A stretch of DNA of 64,000 bases from Pseudomonadota bacterium (GTDB lineage Bacteria; Pseudomonadota; Gammaproteobacteria; UBA5335). The notes under the pieces were generated by a model. The model saw only the letters and a list, made by a program, of their open reading frames with translations. It was not told the DNA's origin and did no database searches. Positions 57,427-64,000 of this stretch are shown here, piece after piece; within the stretch, counting starts at the first letter, position 1, and each line of letters opens with the position of its first letter. Made by a program: the position numbers and the translations under genes. The DNA lies in the NCBI GenBank assembly GCA_002862435.1, contig PKDC01000012.1, forward strand, positions 34,227 to 98,226. Reading direction: 5' to 3'.

Positions 57427-60400
57427 TGAACCCTTCCATCGCGGCCAGATCGCCGACTATGTTTCCGAGCGCCTCATCAAGTTCGGCTATGCGTTTTGCA
57501 ACCTCGCTTGTGCGCGAAGTCTGGTCATCGCTAAAACTCTGCAGGTTGCGCTCCACCGCATTCAAGAACTGCTCGGCAACGATTCGAAGCTCGGTACCGG
57601 CCGACACGGCATTGGCTCGACCGCGACCATAGTCGGGTAGTGAGGCAAGAGGGTCATCTTCACCAGCTAGAGCTCGGACCGCCACAACAGTTGCGTCGAA
57701 CTGCACGCTTTGGAACACATCGAGCTTTTCCTGCAGTGGTCGTGTGCTGTTCTGCGCACCAACGCCAGCATCCAGAGCCGCTTTGAGGGCAGCGCCAAGA
57801 GTCGAAACGATTGAGCCGCGAGAGGCGCTCTCTCCGAAGGCCTCCTGCATCTCTTGCAGCCACTTGAGACGCTGCGACCTCTCAGCAGCAGCAGCAGCTG
57901 GAAGCGCCTCGACGACCTCGCGGTAGAGCTTTGCAAGCATGCCCGTGTCGCCTTCCGGCGGCTTTAGGCCAAGGCGCCACTTAGCTCGTCGCAACTGTCG
58001 TACCGGCCCGAGCGCGCGCCGCGGATCGAGCATCGCGCCAGCGCGCCCACCCTTGAGGCTCGAAGCCTGAGAATGCGCGATGTCGACCAGGTCTTCTCGG
58101 CGACGCAGCAGTTTCGTGTAGACCGCCCGCATCTCGCTGGCCGATGCAGCTGGCTCGTCGGGCCAGGAACTGAAGACCGCGTCGATCATGTCGCCAATGC
58201 TAGCGTCCGCCTTGACGCGGCCCCCAATCGCAGCGCCAACGCTGAGCAGGTGCAGTGCTGCGCCTACCTGGCTCCACGATTCCGTGGGCGCACTGAGCTT
58301 CTGAAGCTGTTCGACAACTTGTTCGGTCCAACGTTCAACACAATCCAAGAAGGCTGCCAGCGCTCGATCGCCCCCCTCAAATTGCCAGCGGAAGCTATCT
58401 TTCGAAGCACGAAGCAGACCTTGTAGCGCCTGCCCTGTCTGCGGACTTGCATCGACCTCCAGACGGACCTGTGCGTAGGTCGCGGCCTGGGTGGTCTGCC
58501 TTACGAATGTGATGCCCGTGCGCTGCTGGAAGGCTTTACCTGTGCCCGCGAAGAATGTGCGCGAAAGGCCGAGCGAGTCCCAATCGATAGCTTCGACAAC
58601 GACCGTGTAAATCAACTCGCGAAGCCTCTGAGCGACCGTAGCGTCGAGACCGCCTCCCCGAATCCAAGCTTGGATGGCCAGATCTTCGGGCGTTGCCGTG
58701 GTCACTGGGACAATGGGGCCGGCGGGAGCGCCGACGGGGGCGGACGGGGCCACAGTTGGCGTTGGAGCGGCATCTCCAGCGTCGGGAATCGGCGGAACTG
58801 AAAAGGCGTCTAGGAGTGGCTTGGCGAGGCTCTGTACTCTGCCCGTCCCGTCGTAGAGTTCAAGCAGCGCCATCCAGCGTCCCGCGAGATGCGGGTTCTG
58901 GCGCTTCAACTCCGTTTCGGCGCCGAGTGGCAACTGCTTCACCCCGCCGAGTTTCTCGAGGAGGCGGAGTGGCGGGTATTCACCCGCTGCAAGAGTCGGC
59001 CCGAATGTGTCGAGTACCTCCACCAACAAGTCGTTTTGAATAGTGCGCGGATTCATCCGCTTCGATCCCGAGCGATCGACCCGTTCCGCGCCAATCCAGA
59101 GTGCTCGCTCCGTAAACGGATAAAGGCCGTAGCCGTCGACTTGGCCGAATGTCGCGTGGCACTCCGTCACGAAGGTGCATTGCGCACATCGCGAAGGAGC
59201 GCCTTCTCCCGGATCAGCGGCTTCGCTCCATCGCTCAATGGCTTCCCGCCCAAGGCGGACCGCATTCAGATATCTCGCGGAGAATGAAGCGACAGAAGCC
59301 GAGGTGGGGCTTTTTCCCCCGGCGTGTCCAGCACTGCGGTTCATGTCCACTATGTGCGTCGTCCGCCGGTAAGCGGTGTCCGCGACGCTCTCGAAAAAGC
59401 CTGGGGTGACTGCAATCGCCGTGCGCATCCGACATTGACCCGTTTCGCCATGGCCTGAGTCGCCTTGTGTCGTGATGGCCTGCAGAAGGGCACGGTCGAT
59501 ACCTTGCAGGCGTGCAAACTCCTCTACCAGAAGAATCAACTCGCGCCCTTGCGACTTCAAGTAGGTCCTCAGTCGCGCCATCAGTTCTTCGACCCGATCG
59601 CCAGAAAAACTGAGCGTGCGCGCGACCGCCTTGTCGAGGTTGCGGTTGATGACCTCCACGGCTGCCGGACGATTCTCTGGATCGGCCTCGATTAACTGAA
59701 TCGCGTGTCGCGCAAATTTGGTCGCATTCAGATAGTCTTGCCCGCCGAGGATCAAGTCTTCGGTGGTGAACACTCGACGGCGGTCGGGCCGGTCGCCGGC
59801 CTGAGACTGCTCGAAGATGTGATCGACGATCTCGGCAGCCACTCTCCCATCACGGAGAAAGTGCTCCTGCTGCATGTACGGATCTTGAAAGAGATTGGGT
59901 AGCGCTTCGATGAGCGCCTCCCCAAGTTCGTCTGTGCTCGAAGCTGGCGTGTCCTCGCGAATGGCCTGCCCAAGATGGTGCAGCAGTTCGCGGCGGCGAC
60001 CCTCAGGAGTCATGGTGCCGTCGCCTGCAGCGTTGAACGTGTCGAGAAAGCTGCGCTGCTGGTCTACTGGCAGCTTTCCGATAATTTCGCGGACTATCGC
60101 GCGCAGACTAGTGCCGGACTTTCTGACGACCAAGACCATGCGTCTCGCGTCCTCACGGAGATGGAGACGCATCCAGTGGACCAGATGCGACTTGCCAGAT
60201 CCTGTTTCGCCCAAGATGGCGGCGAGCGCGTGTGGGCGATCCTCACGAAGGAAGTCGGCTAGGAACTCGGCGGGTTCCATCTGCGTCCAGGCCGCGCCGT
60301 CTACATCTTGGTAGCGCTCGCCAACTGGAGGCGTGACCTGCAGAGCCCAGTCGCTGTGCACCGCGTGGAACAAGCTGTCGGGAATGTGCTCCGCGAAGGG

Positions 60401-60454
60401 ATTGATTACCTGACGGACTGTGCTGGGATCCCAACAAAGGTTGTTGCGCATCAT
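57416..60454 (-). CDS. dpdH: Large P-loop ATPase, DpdH-like
   Basis: A 1012-aa ATPase with Walker A ILGETGSGKSHLVHW (about 80-94), then LILLVEEFARLQGID as the probable Walker B/sensor strand (about 298-312). A cysteine pair lies in RCAQCTFVTECHATFG. The rest is long and helical, ending with LDEALGNIVGDLAAMEG. The size and the GETGSGKSH motif close to the N-terminus fit DpdH. The start ATG overlaps the dpdG stop (ATGA). It is likely a motor or assembly ATPase of the restriction complex. Confidence 0.78.
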   Translation of the reverse strand: MMRNNLCWDPSTVRQVINPFAEHIPDSLFHAVHSDWALQVTPPVGERYQDVDGAAWTQMEPAEFLADFLREDRPHALAAILGETGSGKSHLVHWMRLHLREDARRMVLVVRKSGTSLRAIVREIIGKLPVDQQRSFLDTFNAAGDGTMTPEGRRRELLHHLGQAIREDTPASSTDELGEALIEALPNLFQDPYMQQEHFLRDGRVAAEIVDHIFEQSQAGDRPDRRRVFTTEDLILGGQDYLNATKFARHAIQLIEADPENRPAAVEVINRNLDKAVARTLSFSGDRVEELMARLRTYLKSQGRELILLVEEFARLQGIDRALLQAITTQGDSGHGETGQCRMRTAIAVTPGFFESVADTAYRRTTHIVDMNRSAGHAGGKSPTSASVASFSARYLNAVRLGREAIERWSEAADPGEGAPSRCAQCTFVTECHATFGQVDGYGLYPFTERALWIGAERVDRSGSKRMNPRTIQNDLLVEVLDTFGPTLAAGEYPPLRLLEKLGGVKQLPLGAETELKRQNPHLAGRWMALLELYDGTGRVQSLAKPLLDAFSVPPIPDAGDAAPTPTVAPSAPVGAPAGPIVPVTTATPEDLAIQAWIRGGGLDATVAQRLRELIYTVVVEAIDWDSLGLSRTFFAGTGKAFQQRTGITFVRQTTQAATYAQVRLEVDASPQTGQALQGLLRASKDSFRWQFEGGDRALAAFLDCVERWTEQVVEQLQKLSAPTESWSQVGAALHLLSVGAAIGGRVKADASIGDMIDAVFSSWPDEPAASASEMRAVYTKLLRRREDLVDIAHSQASSLKGGRAGAMLDPRRALGPVRQLRRAKWRLGLKPPEGDTGMLAKLYREVVEALPAAAAAERSQRLKWLQEMQEAFGESASRGSIVSTLGAALKAALDAGVGAQNSTRPLQEKLDVFQSVQFDATVVAVRALAGEDDPLASLPDYGRGRANAVSAGTELRIVAEQFLNAVERNLQSFSDDQTSRTSEVAKRIAELDEALGNIVGDLAAMEGFNAA

Positions 60455-61347
60455 GCGGCCGTTCCTCGTCGGACACGGCTCACTCGCTTGGTAGTGCCGC
60501 CGAAGTCAAGGATACGGGCCTTTGCGTCCGCGACCACGTCGAGCGAGATCGAACCTCGATCGGCCAAGCGCTGAAGCGCGAGACTTGAAGCGACCGAGAG
60601 GTTTCCGTCATTTGCAGGTGGCACAGTACTATTCGCTTCCACTTCTTCACGAACGCTACCGCCCTCGAGTACTGGGTATATCGCGGCCAAGCGGTTTAGG
60701 AACACATCCACATCGACCCAAGTCTTGTCTGGCAAGACTTCGTCTAGTACCGCGGTAATGGCGCGGCTCGGGTCCGGGAAGGCGCGCCTGCTTCGGGAAT
60801 CCCCAACCACCGTAGCGAAGCCAAGGAATCGCGCCCAGTACAGCAGGTTCTGGAAACTACTTGTGCTTCCGAGTTCGGCCTTCTCAGCAAACTGGCCAAG
60901 ATCGGTCCGTAATTGGTTTTGCGGCGCATCGGAGAAGCCTACCGGCTGCAGAGGACTCTTTGTCAGAAACCAGGCGAGGGCGATGAGGACCCCAGCCTGT
61001 CCGGCGTTCGCCGCCCGTTCCGGATCAAACAGCGTCTCGCGAAGATAGGAAAGGAAGTGAGCCTGGAGATCGGCATTCCGACCACTCTTGCTGCGCGCGG
61101 CTGCCGGGACTATCAGACGGTCACCGTTCTCTTCAACTAGACCCAGGCGTCGTGCTTCGCTGAGCGAGTTGGTGAACAAAGCAGTGGATCCGCCGTCCTC
61201 GTCGCCGCCCCCACGCGTCGACAAGGAAGGGGGCGTTGCCCAGGACTCAAGATTCTCTCGAAGCACGCCATTCTCGGCCTCAGCGACAGCTGCATAGACG
61301 CTGAGCAAGCGGCTTGGTACCGCCTGGAAGTTGGTAACTATGCTCAT
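60451..61347 (-). CDS. dpdG: DpdG-like protein
   Basis: A 298-aa protein beginning MSIVTNFQAVPSRLLSVYAAVAEAENGVLRENLESWATPP in character: short N-terminal segment, then what looks like winged-helix repeats (LRENLESWATPPSL; LGLVEENGDRLIV). No catalytic residues stand out. It overlaps dpdF by 4 bp and dpdH by 4 bp. Size and position fit DpdG. A DNA- or partner-binding role is a guess from the winged-helix look. Confidence 0.7.
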   Translation of the reverse strand: MSIVTNFQAVPSRLLSVYAAVAEAENGVLRENLESWATPPSLSTRGGGDEDGGSTALFTNSLSEARRLGLVEENGDRLIVPAAARSKSGRNADLQAHFLSYLRETLFDPERAANAGQAGVLIALAWFLTKSPLQPVGFSDAPQNQLRTDLGQFAEKAELGSTSSFQNLLYWARFLGFATVVGDSRSRRAFPDPSRAITAVLDEVLPDKTWVDVDVFLNRLAAIYPVLEGGSVREEVEANSTVPPANDGNLSVASSLALQRLADRGSISLDVVADAKARILDFGGTTKRVSRVRRGTAA

Positions 61348-63836
61348 TCGGAGACCCTTGCATGCAGTTCGTCTAGTGTGAGTGCGCGACCACCGAAAAC
61401 ATCACGTAGCAGATGCCCCGAAGGTGCCCGCTGCCCTTCTGGAACGACGAACATACGCGCCCGGCCGCCGCTGGCAGAGTAAGTGGCTTCGCCGAGCCGC
61501 TGACCATGGCCTACGAATACCATTTCGGGGCCGTTCGGTAGCCGCGAACTGATGAGCGACGGAAGGGCGCTTACGAAGAAGGGACTGGATCGCGCAAAGC
61601 GCAACACCCGTTCTCGATCGAACGGCACTTCGCCCAGGAGGATGAGCTTGGCCAGACCCATTCGGCTGAGCCGCTCGAGAGTCTCTCCGAGACGCCGCGA
61701 CTCGGCTCTCGTCGAAACATCGCCGTAGGTGACGAGTAGGCGACTGTCGGCATCAAAGAGTCGGGCTAGAAGCGGTGGCGTGGGCAACAGCCAAGGAGCG
61801 CGTGGTTCGCCGGTCGCCACCGTGGGACCACGTGCGTCGTGCCGTTCTCGGCAGCGCGAGCAACTCGCGCAGGTTCGGGCAATGCGCTCGGGCCCGTAAA
61901 GCTCTTCGAGTAGATCTGCAGGGCAGGTCCGATTTGATAGGTAGCGACGCATGAGTTCAAGGTTACGAAACCCCGCAGCCTGTCCCTGTGCCCGGACCGG
62001 CTCAACCCGCTCATCCCAGATTTTGCGATCAAGGTGCTCGTCATCTAGTAACTCGATCTCAAGCCAATCACCTGGCACGGACAGCAGCGACCGAGGTGCA
62101 CCAAGGAGTCGTGCCAACCCGGCCCGCGCCATGAGAGCAAGCGTGCGCAGGTTCCAGTCCGAGTTCCAGTCCCCTGTCATGTCGATGTCATCGACCGTAG
62201 TACCAGGACTTCCATCTACCCTCACAGCAATGCGATTGCCTTCCGTTGGGCGCTTGCCTGCGAATAGTCCCTGCCAGCGCTCCAGGCCTCGATCGACCGT
62301 GATAACCTTTTGCAGACTGATGCGCTCGGCCATCCGAAAGTCCGAGGGCTTGGGCGCGATGAGCGACAAAGCTGCTCTGCCATCGCGGCCGCCACGACCC
62401 ACCTCTTGATAAAACCGGTCCAGTGTCTCGGGCACGCATGCGTGAACCACGCTTCGCGCATGCGGGTAGTCAATGCCCAGGCCGAATGCCGAGGTGCCGA
62501 CTACGATATCGAGCAAGCCATCGCGCCACTTGGAAACGACGTTCTCCCGATCTTCGCGGTTTGTCTTCCCGTGCACCATGCCTAGCCGACCAAAGCCCGC
62601 CGACTGGAGCAAACGCCGCCACATCTCGGCTTGCTTGACTTCCGTCACATAGAGGACTGCCGGTCGCGGCACATGATGGAGAGTGTCCATCACTCTTGCG
62701 TCGCGAGCGGACTCGTCCGCCTTGGCTATCCAGTAGTCCGGTTCCGGACGTAATCTCACTGCAGCGAGGCTCTCGAACGCACCGCCCACACCAAACAGCG
62801 ACCGCAGAGTCTCCAGCGACTGATTCGTTAGCGTCGCGGACATAAGCAATGTGCGGAGTTCTCTGCCGGCTGGAGCCGCAGCGAGGAGTTCCTGTCGCAG
62901 CCCACTGAGTTCCTGGAACTCTGAGCGGAACCCCGTGCCCCACTGGTCAACGAGATGCGCCTCGTCGACGACCAGTGCGCGGAGTCGTCCTGCTTCGGCC
63001 GCCTGTCGAAGAGCACTGCGCAGCGGACCGCATGCGGCCTCGGGGGACACGAAACACAATCCTTGAACGCCGCCTGCGATGCGTTCGTAGATCACCGCGT
63101 TCGCCGCAGCCGCGCCCCCCTGGTAGGCGAGTGGCCGAGCGAGTCCGCAGATGCTCACGGCCTCTCCCTCGTGGTTCACGCCAAGAGCAACAGTTGGGAC
63201 AATAACCAGAGTGACTCCGTGACCGCTTGACGGGGCATCGCCGACAAAGCCAACGGCATGAACGAGTTGGAAGATCATGCTCTTGCCCTCGCCTGTGGGC
63301 AATGCGATGACCAACGTTGCTCCAGGCGGCGTGGAAAGCGCGGCCCGGACAGCAGTACGCTGTCCGACGCTGCGGTAGCTGTCACGTCCGATAGCGGCCA
63401 GGAACGGATCGCCGTCGCAGTCCTGCCCGTTGAATGAACGTCGTACCGCCTCGCCTGCGGCGATGTCATCGACGCCCAGCGTTCCTGTTGTCTCGAGCCA
63501 CTCTGGCTGCCAAGCCTGTGCGGTTACCCGCCAGCCCCCTACGATTGGGTCTCCGACGATTCCGACCTGTGTCCAGTTTCTGAAGCCAGACAAACGGGGG
63601 TGCTTGACCTCCACACGCGGGCTCACCTCATAACTGCGGCGAGCGTCCTCGCGTCTCAGCGCTTGGCGCAACATCACGGCCAGATCGAGTTTGCTGGCCT
63701 GTGATGTCTCGTCTCCCAGGGCCTCTCGCAGTCTCTCAATCGAAGGCTCCTTCGGGGCTCGCCAGGCTTCCTGCGGAAGCCCCTCGAGCAACTCTCGAAG
63801 CGCATCGAACGCATCCACGCCGGCTAACTCACGCAT
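61344..63836 (-). CDS. dpdF: RecQ-like DNA helicase, DpdF-like
   Basis: An 830-aa RecQ-type SF2 helicase. It has Walker A ALPTGEGKSMIF (about 178-189), VVDEAHLVDQWGTGFR (DEAH box), TLLMSATLTNQS, VGTSAFGLGIDYPHARSVVH and motif VI FYQEVGRGGRDGRAAL. A zinc-type cysteine cluster follows (CPADLLEELYG...TCASCSRC). A helicase of this kind is DpdF in the Dpd island. I choose ATG 63836, which overlaps the upstream gene's stop by 8 bp; a TTG-led reading would add 11 residues. Its role is probably unwinding or scanning DNA that lacks the 7-deazaguanine mark. Confidence 0.82.
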   Translation of the reverse strand: MRELAGVDAFDALRELLEGLPQEAWRAPKEPSIERLREALGDETSQASKLDLAVMLRQALRREDARRSYEVSPRVEVKHPRLSGFRNWTQVGIVGDPIVGGWRVTAQAWQPEWLETTGTLGVDDIAAGEAVRRSFNGQDCDGDPFLAAIGRDSYRSVGQRTAVRAALSTPPGATLVIALPTGEGKSMIFQLVHAVGFVGDAPSSGHGVTLVIVPTVALGVNHEGEAVSICGLARPLAYQGGAAAANAVIYERIAGGVQGLCFVSPEAACGPLRSALRQAAEAGRLRALVVDEAHLVDQWGTGFRSEFQELSGLRQELLAAAPAGRELRTLLMSATLTNQSLETLRSLFGVGGAFESLAAVRLRPEPDYWIAKADESARDARVMDTLHHVPRPAVLYVTEVKQAEMWRRLLQSAGFGRLGMVHGKTNREDRENVVSKWRDGLLDIVVGTSAFGLGIDYPHARSVVHACVPETLDRFYQEVGRGGRDGRAALSLIAPKPSDFRMAERISLQKVITVDRGLERWQGLFAGKRPTEGNRIAVRVDGSPGTTVDDIDMTGDWNSDWNLRTLALMARAGLARLLGAPRSLLSVPGDWLEIELLDDEHLDRKIWDERVEPVRAQGQAAGFRNLELMRRYLSNRTCPADLLEELYGPERIARTCASCSRCRERHDARGPTVATGEPRAPWLLPTPPLLARLFDADSRLLVTYGDVSTRAESRRLGETLERLSRMGLAKLILLGEVPFDRERVLRFARSSPFFVSALPSLISSRLPNGPEMVFVGHGQRLGEATYSASGGRARMFVVPEGQRAPSGHLLRDVFGGRALTLDELHARVSE

Positions 63837-64000
63837 TCGCTTCGACCGATGGCGGCTCCGCGGAGACAATGAAGCAGCCCATCGAATCCAGCTTGATGGC
63901 GGGGTTTGCTATGGCGGGAAGGATGGACTCGATAGCCTGAATGTCGGCCTGAACTGCGAGGTCGCCTGCCGAGTACCTTTGGCGCAGCCGAATTCGGCGG
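63829..64000 (-). CDS. C-terminal end of the next upstream island gene, possibly dpdE
   Basis: The last 56 codons of a gene entering from the right edge: they read QADIQAIESILPAIANPAIK and end FIVSAEPPSVEANA at TGA 63829-63831. The frame is fully open and protein-like, whereas the alternatives are not. It overlaps dpdF by 8 bp, so it belongs to the same operon. By gene order it may be the SNF2-type helicase dpdE; too little is visible to confirm this. Confidence 0.6.
   Translation of the reverse strand, partial: RRIRLRQRYSAGDLAVQADIQAIESILPAIANPAIKLDSMGCFIVSAEPPSVEANA

Noticed and set aside
49484..64000. DISARM or BREX as the identity of the right-hand defence region
   Set aside because: There is a PLD nuclease and helicases, but no DISARM-type methylase or DrmB-like protein, and no PglZ, BrxL or BREX methylase. 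The RecQ-ATPase-large helicase-PLD order fits Dpd better.

Overview
The window is GC-rich, densely packed bacterial DNA. opgG/opgH, dbpA, yaeQ and ubiD together point to a gammaproteobacterium-like proteobacterium; I cannot name the genus. It alternates conserved chromosomal blocks with two large accessory (defence) regions. Region 1 (1-9109, minus strand) is a glycogen/trehalose block: glgX, treZ and treY form a tight operon, followed after a 519-bp spacer by glgB, which runs off the left edge. These enzymes debranch glycogen, turn maltodextrin ends into trehalose, and branch new glucan. Region 2 (9536-13698) holds an NAD-dependent epimerase-like gene facing a minus-strand M16 peptidase - ubiD - peroxiredoxin-like operon. 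Region 3 (14021-20004, plus strand) is a guanidine-use operon: a guanidine-I (ykkC) riboswitch, then a NitT/TauT-type ABC importer (binding protein, permease, ATPase), a guanidine hydrolase, a nickel transporter, ureD and ureA. Guanidine is presumably imported and hydrolysed to urea plus ammonia. The urease set stops after ureA: ureB, ureC and the other accessory genes are not here. Region 4 (about 20.6-33.4 kb) is a composite defence island: hsdM, a fused DUF262-DUF1524 (GmrSD-like) nuclease, hsdS, darT (broken by an in-frame amber stop), darG, hsdR and a RhuM-Fic protein. It ends in a 63-codon remnant of a second hsdR just before dbpA. Region 5 (33405-45507) is core genome: dbpA, yaeQ, the osmoregulated periplasmic glucan operon opgG - separate opgH N-terminal piece - opgH, then a plus-strand operon of two WHy/LEA14-like proteins, a LolD-like ATPase, a double-FtsX permease and an AttH/CrtC lipocalin-like protein, then tRNA-Ala(CGC) and a terminator. 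Region 6 (45.5-49.4 kb) is a patch of mobile or decaying DNA: a glutathione transferase gene followed by an integron attC-like site, a second broken GST, an Anbu peptidase, an alpha/beta hydrolase and an HD-phosphohydrolase pseudogene. Region 7 (49484-64000, minus strand) is a run of eight coupled genes that I read as the restriction half of the Dpd (7-deazaguanine-in-DNA) system: the end of dpdE, then dpdF, G, H, I, J, K and D. The modification genes dpdA/B/C would lie beyond the right edge. Family assignments were made by reading motifs and lengths, not by database search.
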